NCBI GenBank assembly: GCA_963575745.1
Contig: CAUYUJ010020726.1
Coordinates: 330,969-377,468, forward strand
Source: Prorocentrum cordatum
Lineage: Eukaryota; Sar; Dinophyceae; Prorocentrales; Prorocentraceae
Length of the DNA stretch: 46,500 bases
Reading direction: 5' to 3'
This document shows, piece after piece, positions 37,821 to 46,500 of the stretch; positions within the stretch are counted from its first letter, which is position 1, and each line of letters begins with the position of its first letter. A program made the position numbers and the translations under genes. Below the pieces are notes generated by a model, which worked only from the letters and a program-made list of their open reading frames with translations, did not search any database and had not been told where the DNA came from.

Positions 37821-37842
37821 TCCGTAGCCATTTTGGCTCAAG
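37821..37842 (+). other. Exact spliced-leader sequence in genomic DNA
   Basis: Full 22-nt match to the dinoflagellate SL (core CCGTAGCCATTTTGGCTCAA). It starts at the first base of the inserted segment. It is not an SL RNA gene: no SL-RNA splice donor (GT after the final AAG) or Sm-site region follows; instead a leader and a long ORF follow. Confidence 0.95.
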
Positions 37843-37985
37843 GGCCGTCAGTCTTTTTGTTTGGTTGGTATCGCCGATGCCATCATCATATTCAGCATTG
37901 CCGTTGAGTGCCATGTGTTGGAGTGCAGCCTAGCAGCCCCGATCACTGGGCTTCCAAGGCCGGCTGCGCTGAAATGGCGTAGAGT

Positions 37986-40900
37986 ATGTGCCATGTTGGA
38001 ACATCAGCATCGCAATTAGGTGCCAGTTCAGTTGCGGTTCTTGTGAAGAGGAATGGCATCGCAAAGCAGTGGGGTGCTGCCCTAGAGACGTTTCGCGACG
38101 AGCTGCGGTCGCGCGTGAAGATCAGTGCCGTCACTCTCGTAGAAGCGACCGCAGCTTGTGGGAAGAGCGGGCAGTGGCAGCAAGCGTTGTGGTTGCTGCG
38201 GGAGTCCAGGGACGCTGAGCTCGAGCCTAGTGTTGTCAGCAACAGTGCAGGGATTAGTGCCTGTTCGAGGTGTGCGCAGTGGCAGCAGGCACTGCTCCTG
38301 CTCATGGACTTAAGCGAGGCAGCCATTGAGGCTAACGTCTTCAGCTACAGTGCCGGAATCAGCGCGTGCGAGAAAGGTGGGCAATGGCAGCGGGCCTTGT
38401 CGCTGCTGGGAGACATGTGCAAATATGAGTTGGAGCCGAATGTCTTTAGCTACAGTGCTGGAGTCAGCGCGTGCGAGAAAGCCGGACAGTGGCAGCAGGC
38501 GCTGGCATTGTTCAGAGAGTTGTGTGAAGAGGCAGTGGAGCCAACCGTGATCAGCTTCAATGCTGGAATCAGTGCGTGCGCGAAAGGTGGGCAGTGGCAA
38601 CTTGCACTGGTTTTGCTGACGGAGCTTGGTGAGGTTAAATTGGTGCCGGACGTCATCAGCTATAGTGCTGGATTAAGCGCATGCGAGAAATGCGGTCAGT
38701 GGGAGCAGGCGTTGTTGTTGTTGGGGGAGTTGAGGGAACGGGAGCTTGAACCGAACGTCGTCAGCTACAGTACTGGAATCAGCGCGTGCGAGAAGGCTGG
38801 GCAATGGCAGCAGTCACTGTCACTTCTAAGGGATATGCGCCAATGGAGCTTGAGACCGAACGTTATCAGTTACAGTGCTGGAGTTAGCGCGTGCGGAAAA
38901 GGCACACAATGGATGCACGCGTTATCTTTGGTAACCGAAGCGCTGAAAGCAACGATGGATCTTGACGTCATCGGTTATAGTGCTGGCATCAGTGCATGTG
39001 AGAAAATTGGGCAGTGGCAGCATGCATTGTCATTGTTAAGACAATTGCGCGAAGGCAGGGTGGAACCGAATGCCATCAGCTACAACGCTGGAATAAGCTC
39101 TTGCGCGAAAGGTGGACAGTGGCAACAGGCACTGTCGTTGCTGCGGGAACTGCGCAGCGCAAATATGGATCCTGACATCATCAGCTTCAGTGCTGGAATC
39201 AGCGCGTGCGAGAGAGGTGGGCAGTTTCAGGAGGCGTTGTCGTTGTGGAGCGAGCTGCGGGAAATGACGTTGGAACCGAACGCCGTCACTTACAGTGCTG
39301 GAATCAGCGCATGTGGGGAAGGCGGGCGATGGCAGCAGGCCCTGTCGTTGCTGAGAGACATGTCTGACGATAAGTTGGAGCAGGACCTCATCAGCTTCCA
39401 CGCAGGGATCCGCGCGTGCGAGAAAGGTCGGCAGTGGCAGTACGCCTTGTCATTGTTCAGGGAAATGGTCCAGACCAAACTGGCGCCCGATATAGTCAGC
39501 TACAACTTTGCAATGAGTGCGTGCAACGAATGTGGGCAGGGGCAGCACGCGCTGACGCTGTGGAATGAGTTGCTGGCACAGGGCTTGCATCCGAGCGTAA
39601 TCAGCTTTAACACAGCAATCAGCGGGTGCCAGGACGACGGGCAGTGGCAGCAGGCTCTGCTCTTGCTGAGGGAGCTGCGGGACACCCGGCTGGAGCCAGA
39701 CGCCATCAGCATCAGTGCCGCAATCCGCGCGTGCGAGACGGCTGGGCAGTCGCAGCAGGCGCTGTCGCTGCTGCGGAAGCTGCCGGCGTTGAGGCTGGAG
39801 CCAGACGCCATCAACTACAAAGCTGGGATCAGCGCCTGTGGGAAAGGCGGGCTGTGGGAGCAGGCGCTCGTGCTGCTGAGAGAGTCGTGCGAAGCCGTGG
39901 GCCCGAACATCGCCAGCTACACCGCGGCGGTGAGTGCGTGCGGGGAGGGCGAGCAGTGGCAGCACGCGTTGTCGCTGCTGGGCGGACTCAAGGAACAGAG
40001 TCTGGAGCCTGACGCTCTTACCTTTCACGCAGGTGTCAAAGCTTACGCAAAAGGTGGACAGTGGCAGCTGGCATTGTCGCTGTTGAGGAAGCTGAGGGAA
40101 TCCGACCTGGAGCCAAATGTGATCTTCTGCACTGCTGGAATTGGCGCGTGCGGGAAGGGCAGTCAATGGCAGCAGGCGCTCGTGTTGTTCAGGGAGATGG
40201 TTGAAGCTAAGTTGGAGCGAGACACCACCAGCTTTGAAGCCGGAATCATCGCGTGCGGGAGTTGCGAGCAGTGGCAGCAGGCGTTGGCACTGTTCAGGGA
40301 GATGTGTGATTCGAACATGCAGCCGAGCGTATCCGGTTTCAATGTGGCAATCGGCGCAGTCAAGGCAAGTGGGCAGTGGCCGCAAGCCATGTGGTTGCTG
40401 AGAGAGATGTCTATCACGAAGGTGGAGTCGGATGTCATAAGCTTCGCTGGAACGATGCATGCGTGCGAGAAGTGCGGGCAGTGGCAGCACGCGCTGGCTC
40501 TGTTGAGGGATCTAGTGGAAGGTAAGCTAGAGCCTGATGTGATCAGCTACTGTATTGCACTCAGCGCCTGCAATAAAGGCGGGGAGTGGCAGCACGCAGT
40601 GGCGTTGTTGCGGCAGATGTGCGAACATAATGTAGAGCTGGATGCGATGAGCCAAACTGTTACAATGTCTACTTGTGTACGGTGGGGTCAATGGCAGCAA
40701 GCAGCGCTGTTGTTCGATGAGTTGCGGGACTCGAGAATCGAGCTGAACACCGTAGCCTACGGTCTTGGAGTCAATGTGTGCAAGCAGAGTGGCCAGTGGC
40801 TTCAAGCTTTGCTTTTACTGAGGGAAGTGCAGGAGTCGAGGTTGGAGCTGGATATCACAACCTATATATCTGCAGTCAGCGCTTGCCAGAAAGGCGGACA

Positions 40901-41183
40901 GTGGCAGCATGCTCTGTCGGTGCTCATGGATTCGCGGGAGGCAGAACTGGACATTGAACTGAATAGCTACAGTGCCGGAATCATCGCGTGTCATAAGGGT
41001 GGGCAGTGGCGACAGGCGCTGCTGTTGCTGAGGGACCTGTTGGAAGACAATGTGGAGCCAGACATCATCTGCTGCGGTGCTGGAGTCTCTGCGTGTGAAT
41101 GGGCTGGGCAGGGGCGGCAGGCGTTGGCATTACTAGGCCTCATGGCAGCATGCAGTCGCTTGCGCCATCATGTGGGATCTTAG
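37986..41183 (+). CDS. Pentatricopeptide-repeat (PPR) protein, intact intronless retrogene
   Basis: ATG 37986 to TAG 41181-41183, 1065 aa. After a 58-residue leader, which holds one degenerate unit, come 28 tandem P-type PPR motifs (residues 59-1037), all 35 aa except one of 34, and a partial last unit. Consensus: EKGGQWQQALSLLREL, a variable stretch, LEPNVISYSAGISAC. PPR solenoids bind single-stranded RNA, one base per motif, usually in plastids or mitochondria. I see no clear transit peptide. It is preceded by 143 bp of leader after a genomic SL, has no introns, and the whole insert is bracketed by 18-bp duplications. It is thus a reverse-transcribed, trans-spliced mRNA whose frame is still open. 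GC content is lower than that of the TPR gene. No PPR-DYW or SMR domain. Confidence 0.9.
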   Translation: MCHVGTSASQLGASSVAVLVKRNGIAKQWGAALETFRDELRSRVKISAVTLVEATAACGKSGQWQQALWLLRESRDAELEPSVVSNSAGISACSRCAQWQQALLLLMDLSEAAIEANVFSYSAGISACEKGGQWQRALSLLGDMCKYELEPNVFSYSAGVSACEKAGQWQQALALFRELCEEAVEPTVISFNAGISACAKGGQWQLALVLLTELGEVKLVPDVISYSAGLSACEKCGQWEQALLLLGELRERELEPNVVSYSTGISACEKAGQWQQSLSLLRDMRQWSLRPNVISYSAGVSACGKGTQWMHALSLVTEALKATMDLDVIGYSAGISACEKIGQWQHALSLLRQLREGRVEPNAISYNAGISSCAKGGQWQQALSLLRELRSANMDPDIISFSAGISACERGGQFQEALSLWSELREMTLEPNAVTYSAGISACGEGGRWQQALSLLRDMSDDKLEQDLISFHAGIRACEKGRQWQYALSLFREMVQTKLAPDIVSYNFAMSACNECGQGQHALTLWNELLAQGLHPSVISFNTAISGCQDDGQWQQALLLLRELRDTRLEPDAISISAAIRACETAGQSQQALSLLRKLPALRLEPDAINYKAGISACGKGGLWEQALVLLRESCEAVGPNIASYTAAVSACGEGEQWQHALSLLGGLKEQSLEPDALTFHAGVKAYAKGGQWQLALSLLRKLRESDLEPNVIFCTAGIGACGKGSQWQQALVLFREMVEAKLERDTTSFEAGIIACGSCEQWQQALALFREMCDSNMQPSVSGFNVAIGAVKASGQWPQAMWLLREMSITKVESDVISFAGTMHACEKCGQWQHALALLRDLVEGKLEPDVISYCIALSACNKGGEWQHAVALLRQMCEHNVELDAMSQTVTMSTCVRWGQWQQAALLFDELRDSRIELNTVAYGLGVNVCKQSGQWLQALLLLREVQESRLELDITTYISAVSACQKGGQWQHALSVLMDSREAELDIELNSYSAGIIACHKGGQWRQALLLLRDLLEDNVEPDIICCGAGVSACEWAGQGRQALALLGLMAACSRLRHHVGS

Positions 41184-42000
41184 TCGATGTCGAGATGCCG
41201 CGGGCTTGATGGTCGAGGCCGAGGTCGAGACGGTGGAGCCCGAGTTCGAAATCTATTTACCCTGGTCGACGTCGAGTTCGAGCTGGAAGTGCAAGGAGGC
41301 AATGCTCGATAGTGTCGTCGGCTGCTTGTGCTCTGAGAGTGTGGCTGCACATCCTTATGTGCCAGCACTGTTGCGGCCGAGGCATGCTGAAGCATATGCA
41401 TTCACTGTGTTGGGGATCGTGTGGTCTCGCGTTGCTCGAGGTTCCGGGCAGCAGAAACAGTGGCAGAGGCAGCAACCATTGAGCGATCATCGCAAAGGAC
41501 AAGTTGGACGAGGCTTCCAGATCTGGCCTCCAGAAGAGATTTGGAGGCCGAATATATTTTGCTCACCGACTTCCTCGTCCTCCTCATCCTCCTTGAGTCT
41601 TCCAGTCTCTTCAGCTCGTCCCTGGCGACAACGGAGCCGCCGGCAGCGTCCAGCTCCATGAGTGTGCGATTTCAAGACCCGCAGGCGCGTTAGAGGCGGG
41701 CCGGAGCAGCGGGGCTTCACCTGGTGAGCCCTCCCCCGCCCGACTACCCGTTCTCGAGTTACATTTCGGCTGCCCACCCTGGAGCGGCTCATGGACCTTG
41801 GATCGGCTCATGGTGTTCATGGTCATTCTTTTCCGTGCTCCCGGGTGCAGCGTTCGCAACGCTTTGTACGCACGTTTTTTTGCGCCGTGTGTTTTTTCCG
41901 ACCTCGCCTCTGGGAAGGCGCGCGGGAGAAGTGCTGAGGGTATCATCGTGCGTCACACCCGCTGGCAGCATATCTCAAGACTGGCTCATTGTCAGGGCTG
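41184..42000 (+). other. 3' part of the retrogene insert
   Basis: Lies between the PPR stop and the right target duplication, so it should be copied 3' UTR. No poly(A) remains at 42000. Its last bases (GACTGGCTCATTGTCAG.GGCTGTTCC) resemble 46182-46218 (GACAGGCTCGTTGTCAGAGG...AGCTGTTCC). No gene recognised. Confidence 0.55.
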
Positions 42001-42018
42001 TTCCTCCTCAGACTTCTA
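42001..42018 (+). repeat. Target-site duplication, right copy (PPR retrogene)
   Basis: Exact copy of TTCCTCCTCAGACTTCTA (37803-37820). Confidence 0.85.
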
Positions 42019-42244
42019 CCCCCCTCCTTTATACCTCGTTCTCCTCGTGCTGCTGAATCCCTCCGCTCCTGCTCCTCTCCTCCCCCCTTCTCCCACTACT
42101 CTTCTCTTCCTCGGCTTCTGCATCTTTCCCCTCCACATCCTCGCGTGGACTCGATTCGGGCCAAGTCCCCAGGTATATACTTTGATGGCGTGCGGTCGTG
42201 GAATTACGGAAGGACGTCCTCGGAAGGTGCAAGGTCAGTTTTGT

Positions 42245-42870
42245 TTGTTCCCGTCCATCTTGTGGTGTTGGGCCCCCGTTTTGAATCCGTAGCGCCGTGT
42301 TCTACTCCTTTTCCCGCTGCCCCCTCCGCCCTCCTCCCATCCGTGCTTCTGTCCTCCGCGTGTCCATTTCGGCACACCCCTCACAAGGATCGTGTCCCCA
42401 TAGGAAGCTCCACCGAAGGCCCCAGTTGCAGGGTCCGCATCCCCACCTACGTCGGCACAACCCCTCACGAGGATCGTGGCCACATAGGGAGCTTCGCCGC
42501 AGGCACCAGTGGCAGGTCCACATGCGCCCACCACTCCACTCATTACGATCGTGGCCGCAAAGGGAGGTCTACCGAATGCCGTAGTGGCAGTGTCCGCATG
42601 CGCCCCCCCCCCGCCCCATTTCGGCACACCATTCACGAGGATTGCGGCCCAATATGAGCTCCACCGGCAGCCTCAGTGGCAGGGTCCGCATGCGTCCCCC
42701 GCCAATGTCGGCCCATCCCTCATGAAGATCGTGGCCCCATCGGGAGCTCTACCGAAGGCCCCAGTGGCAGGTCCGCGTGCGCCCCCCAACCTATTTCGAC
42801 ACACCTCTCGCAAGGATCGTGGGCTCATCGGGAGCTCCACCGAAGGCCCCAGCGGCGTTCCGTATATATG
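42245..42870 (+). repeat. About 85-bp minisatellite, block 1, with leader
   Basis: Six to seven units such as CA(C/T)GA(G/A)GATCGTGGCC, GGGAGCTCCACCGAAGGCCC and GTCCGCATGCGCCCCCC. Preceded by a leader (CATCTTGTGGTGTTGGGCCC then CCGTTTTGAA, 42257-42360) that recurs before block 2. Confidence 0.85.
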
Positions 42871-42949
42871 TCGGCCCAAGGTCATGTGTTCTGTGGGTAA
42901 AATATCGGATGCCGCTAGTGCGTGGCTCGCCCTCAAGTTATCATCCAAC

Positions 42950-44200
42950 CATTTTGTGGTGTTAGGTCCTCGTTTGAACAGACAGCGCACCGCGTTCCTT
43001 GCTTCCTCCTTCCTTCCTCTTTCCTCCTTCCTTCCCTCCTCCGTTCTCCCTCCTCCCCCTCCATGCCCCTGCCCTCACCCCTCACGTTGGCACACTCCTC
43101 ACACGTTTCGTGGCCCCACAGGAAGGCCCAAGTGCTACCTCTCGCATGCGTCCCCCCACCCAGTACAGCACCTCGTGGCCCCATAGGGAGCTCCACCGAA
43201 GGTCCCAGTGCTACCGCATGCGTCCCCCCCTACAGTACAGCGTTTCGTTGGCGCTCCACCGAAGGTCCGAGTGCTACCGCCCGCATGCGTCCCCCAACCC
43301 AGTACAGCGCTTCGTGGCCCCATAGGGAGCTCCACCGAAGGTCCCACTGCTACCGCCCGCATGCGCCTCCCCCATCCAGTACAGCGCTTCGTGGCCCCAT
43401 AGGGAGCTCTACTCACGGCCCCAGTGCTACAGCCCGCATGCGTCCCCCCCCGCCCAGTACAGCATCTTGTGGCCGCAGAGGGAGCTCCATCGAAGGTCAC
43501 ACAGCTACCGCCCGCATGCGCCCCCCACCCCCGCCCAGTACAGCATCTCGTGGCCCCATAGGGAGCTCCACCGAAGGTCCCAGTGCTACTGCCCGCATGC
43601 GCCCCCCCCATCCAGTACAGCGTTTCGTTGGCGCTCCACCGAAGGTCCGAGTGCTACCGCCCGCATGCGTTCCCCCCACCCAGTACAGCGCTTCGTGGGC
43701 CCATAGGGAGCTCCACCGAAGCTTCCACCGATACCGCCCGCATGCGCCCCCCACCCCCGCCAAGTACAGCATCTTGTGGCCCCGTAGGGAGCTCCACCGA
43801 CGGCTCCACTGCTACCGCCCGCGTGCGTCTCCCCCACCCAGCACAGCGCTTCGTGGCCCCACAGGGAGCTCCACCGACGGCCTCAGTGCTACCCCTGCTT
43901 GCGTCCCCCCACCCAGTACAACGCTTCGTGGCCCTGTAGGGAACTTCACCGAAAGCCTCAGTGGCACCTTCAGCGTGCGCCCCCCCTTCCCACCCAGTAC
44001 GTCGCTTCCTAGTCCATCGGGAGCTCCACCGAAGGCCCTCATGGGACAGTCCACATGCGTCTCCGCCACCCAGCACAGCGTCTCGTGGCCCGTCGGGAGC
44101 TCCACCGAAGGCCTCAGTGGCAAAGTTCTCGTGCGTCCCCCCATTCGGTATGGCGTTTCGTGGTGCATGGGGAGCTCTACCAGAGACGATACCCACAACT
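42950..44200 (+). repeat. About 76-bp minisatellite, block 2, with leader and higher-order structure
   Basis: Leader at 42950-43085 (CATTTTGTGGTGTTAGGTCC, CGTTTGAA) resembles that of block 1. Then about 14 units of CCCAGTACAGCGCTTCGTGG, CCCCATAGGGAGCTCCACCG and AAGGTCCCAGTGCTACCGCC. A shortened unit (TTCGTTGGCGCTCCACCG) occurs at 43250 and 43634, 384 bp apart, showing block duplication. Confidence 0.9.
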
Positions 44201-44327
44201 TGAGGACCCACAGCTGCATATGGTGGGGCCTTCGCCAGGCTAATTATTTTGCTTTGCGCCAGTGGGCGTCAAGCAGGTTCCCTCGCATTCTGGTAGTGGT
44301 GATAGTGCTCGTCTTGGGCGGTCCGCC

Positions 44328-45397
44328 ATGGAAGAGCGCTGGAAGTGCAGTTGCGGAAGTTCGATACAAAGGGCCGACGGACTTGTGGGGATTGCGAGGC
44401 GGCGCGGGAGCCTCGTACAACCTGGGGCGCTGGCCCGCCGACAGGCGCTCTGGGTCGGCGGCAAACAATGGCCGACCACCCAGCAGTGGGAACCAGAGAC
44501 GTGGAAGCCGTGGGCGCCCTCGGGAAGCAGCCGCAGCCTCCTTCGGGCGGCGCGCTCAGCTCTGGCGAGGTACAGGCTTGGGCGGAGCTCCCTAGCGGGG
44601 CGCTCGGGAAGACCACGGGCGCCCTGTCCAATTCTTTTCGGGCCACAGTGGAAACTGCTCGGCGCGCTGCTGCTGCTGGTGTACTGGGCGCTGCCGGGCG
44701 CGAAGCTCCTCGCGCGCTGGACAAAACGGTTCGGTACCTGCAGAACGCTATAGACCACCTGGCGAATGATGAGGAGAACACCTTCAAGGCGTTGGTGGCG
44801 GGGTCCGGAACTGGGGTCGAGGTCGCGAAGCTGGGGAATGAGCTGGGGTGCGTGAGGCAGGAGGCCGCCAAGCTCTACGGGGCCACGTCGGGAGGCATCG
44901 ACGTCAAGCACCCCGCGACCAGGCTCGAAGCCATCCCGACCGAGAACACCTCGTTGGCCGACTTCCCCAAGGGCTTCCAAGCCGCGGTCAACGAACTGGA
45001 ATGGTCCACCTGTCCGCCAGGGCCGCCTCCTGCAGCCCAGCAGCCCAGTGCCACTCCATGCGCAGGCGACCGGGTCAGCGCGGGCGGAGGCGCAGGCGGG
45101 GGAGCACCGGCGTCAGCAGAGGGAACCCTTGTCCCAGATGAGAAGGATGAGGCGGCCACGTTCGACGTCTTCTTGGGTGCGGCTGCCGCCCGCGGCCTGG
45201 TGGGCGCTCGCGGGGAGGGCGAGGCTGAGCGCGAGCGCATTGCCGACGCCCTCGAGACCCTGCGCGCAGCCAAGCGGCTCAAGACAGACGAAGTTAGTGC
45301 GAGGAGGCGCGCCGATGGTGGTCGGCTCTTGCCACCACTGCCACCGCCCACAGCAGTTTCGTGGCGCTGCTGGAGTTCAGCGCGGTGCGCAGTCTAG
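44328..45397 (+). CDS. Uncharacterised ORF with a possible zinc ribbon; frameshifted start, may belong to a mobile element
   Basis: ATG 44328 in frame 3 reads MEERWKCSCG. A 1-nt shift into frame 2 then gives KFDTKGRRTCGDCEAAREPR, forming C-x-C...C-x2-C, a small zinc-ribbon pattern. Frame 2 stays open from 44345 for 350 codons, with mixed coding-like composition: RYLQNAIDHLANDEENTFKA, KLGNELGCVRQEAAKLYGAT, DFPKGFQAAVNELEWS. It ends at TAG 45395. Towards the end frame 1 looks better (SFVALLEFSAVRSLGN), so more shifts may exist. A Cys-ribbon plus coil plan could fit an ORF1 of a dinoflagellate non-LTR element, but this is inference. No known family recognised. Confidence 0.4.
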
Positions 45398-45817
45398 GAA
45401 ACGCACCTCCCGCTGCCCAGGTGCGATGGGGTGATCGACGAGCTTGCGATGCAGGGGCGGCGCGCGACGGCATGCCCAGCTGTTGATGCTGGGCTTGAGC
45501 TCCACGGTCATGGAGGGCAGCTGCAGCTGGCGCCGCGCTCGCATGGGCTCGGAGCTATTGAGGTCAAGAGCGGGTTCGAGCTCTTCCCTGGGCGCGCTAG
45601 CGTGGCCCATTTCGCGGGGATCGCGTCGGGCGGGGGCGGAGCCCTCGTGTTCCCAGCCTCTGCCGCTCCGATCGCCGCGGGCGGCGAGCGTTTATCCCCG
45701 CTCGCTCATGCTGTGGCTGGCTTGTGCGAGAGCTGGAATATCTGGGCAGCCCTCCCCCTGGCTGGTGCGGAGGTGGTTCGGAGTCGCCCCCCGCTGGGAG
45801 GGAGTCACACGGTTTAG
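45398..45817 (+). CDS. Continuation ORF after an in-frame stop; unrecognised
   Basis: Same frame (2) as the preceding ORF, directly after its TAG. It reads RCDGVIDELAMQGRRATACP, then GAIEVKSGFELFPGRASVAH, FAGIASGGGGALVFPASAAP and LAHAVAGLCESWNIWAALPL to TAG 45815-45817. The composition is protein-like. It may be the 3' half of the same interrupted gene. Function unknown. Confidence 0.35.
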   Translation, partial: ETHLPLPRCDGVIDELAMQGRRATACPAVDAGLELHGHGGQLQLAPRSHGLGAIEVKSGFELFPGRASVAHFAGIASGGGGALVFPASAAPIAAGGERLSPLAHAVAGLCESWNIWAALPLAGAEVVRSRPPLGGSHTV

Positions 45818-45941
45818 AAGGGCCACCATCGCGACCCGTTTGGGTCTTGCGCTTCTAGTTCGACGGACCCGGAAGACAATGGGTGATGGCCTCGCGCTGC
45901 GCGCCGGGTGACCGGCGCCCCTGCCACGTTCCAGATAGGGC

Positions 45942-46034
45942 CTCGCCCTCGAGGAGTGGGAGGAGTTGGCATCGCTCCCTCAGCGCAAGGCGGCGGAAGC
46001 CGGCGGGAGCAAAAACTACCCCTCGAAGAGATGA
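45942..46034 (+). CDS. Short coding-like segment, also present as a diverged repeat at 34.2 kb
   Basis: Frame 3 reads LALEEWEELASLPQRKAAEA, then GGSKNYPSKR and TGA at 46032-46034, an acidic-to-basic helix. The surrounding 45948-46072 aligns with 34171-34328 at about 70% by eye. There the frame is degraded, so this may be a fragment of a dispersed element or an exon with a dead copy. Confidence 0.35.
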   Translation, partial: LALEEWEELASLPQRKAAEAGGSKNYPSKR

Positions 46035-46500
46035 CACCGTTTTTGGGCACAGGGCTTCCGAAACCGACCATGAGGCCGCATGTGTTTCCTTCCAGCGTTC
46101 GGTCCTGTGCGGCTGGGCGCAGTGGCCCTCCGCATGTGTGTTCAGCCACAGGCCTCTGGCGTCCTGTTAGGGTGAAAGCCTTGACAGGCTCGTTGTCAGA
46201 GGTCCAGAGCTGTTCCCTGGGGCGGCCATGAGGAGGCTGATGGCTGGGGTAGAGGTGGATATCATCGCCAGTGCCACGATATTTCCGCCACTTTCATGGC
46301 CCCCCTCATTCTATTTTCCAACACTTCCTCTGGACCCTCTTATTCGAGCAGGTATTTCGGGCCACGACTTGCGAATTCCCGTCCTGGACGTCCTCCTTTT
46401 GGGCGCCCCCCCTTGGGCGCCCCTGATGTTTTCCGTCGGAGGAGGAGAGAGGGAAGAGGAGGAGGAGGAAGGAAGGAAGGAAGGAAGGACTAGAAGAATG
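46035..46500. other. Unassigned end of window
   Basis: 46182-46218 resembles the last bases of the PPR retrogene insert. A GGA/GGAA microsatellite occupies about 46439-46490. No gene recognised. Confidence 0.5.

Noticed and set aside
37821-37842. An SL RNA gene
   Set aside because: The 22-mer is not followed by a GT donor and Sm-type region; it is followed by a leader and a long PPR frame, and preceded exactly by a target duplication.
39450-40490. 346-codon minus-strand frame over the PPR gene
   Set aside because: Complement of the PPR repeats; periodic composition is inherited from the + frame.
42922-44595. 557-codon + frame with repeated GSSTEGPSATARMRPP-like units
   Set aside because: The unit is a 76-bp minisatellite, not a multiple of 3, so the apparent protein repeats arise by frame cycling.

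Overview
The window reads as nuclear DNA of a GC-rich core dinoflagellate. The strongest evidence is an exact 22-nt copy of the dinoflagellate spliced-leader (SL) sequence at 37821-37842, a near-exact one at 6900-6919, and two more diverged ones at 20977 and 32180. Supporting signs are introns bounded by direct repeats, dinoflagellate-type PPR arrays, a non-LTR retrotransposon with an RNase H domain, and very dense GGA/TCC, GT, GAT/CAT and GTC simple repeats. No species can be proven; a Prorocentrum-like GC-rich species is only a guess. Every recognisable coding segment is on the + strand.

Layout. 1-3.5 kb: a multi-exon gene ending in a FkbM/SAM-methyltransferase-like exon; one 702-bp intron is bounded by a perfect 17-bp direct repeat. 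0.5 and 6.1 kb: two copies of a 166-bp inverted-repeat element with target duplications. 4-6.5 kb: GT microsatellites. 6.9-13.35 kb: a processed (SL-bearing) copy of a four-EF-hand gene, now broken, split by a 5.6-kb degenerate LINE that has its own 11-bp target duplication. 13.4-18.5 kb: unassigned DNA, a PPR pseudogene, triplet arrays, and a 152-bp tandem repeat interrupted by a long-TIR element. 18.5-20.4 kb: a composite satellite. 20.5-24.8 kb: minisatellites, hairpin elements, a RING-CH exon and a 175-bp-armed inverted repeat. 24.85 kb: an 86-bp fragment of 28S rRNA. 25-28.1 kb: degenerate repeats. 28.3-30.9 kb: a gene with 14 exact 42-residue TPR units. 31-37.8 kb: repeats, one MITE-like element, one decayed SL and coding fragments. 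37.8-42.0 kb: an intact intronless PPR retrogene of 1065 codons that starts exactly at the SL and is bracketed by a perfect 18-bp duplication. 42-44.2 kb: a minisatellite with higher-order structure. 44.3-46.0 kb: an interrupted ORF with a possible zinc ribbon.

Taken together, this is less a set of cooperating genes than a record of genome turnover. Trans-spliced mRNAs were copied back into DNA (PPR, EF-hand, possibly two more), one copy was then hit by a LINE, and at least five families of short inverted-repeat elements are scattered between simple-sequence arrays. The likely expressed genes are the FkbM-like, RING-CH, TPR and PPR genes; the last may encode an organellar RNA-binding protein.
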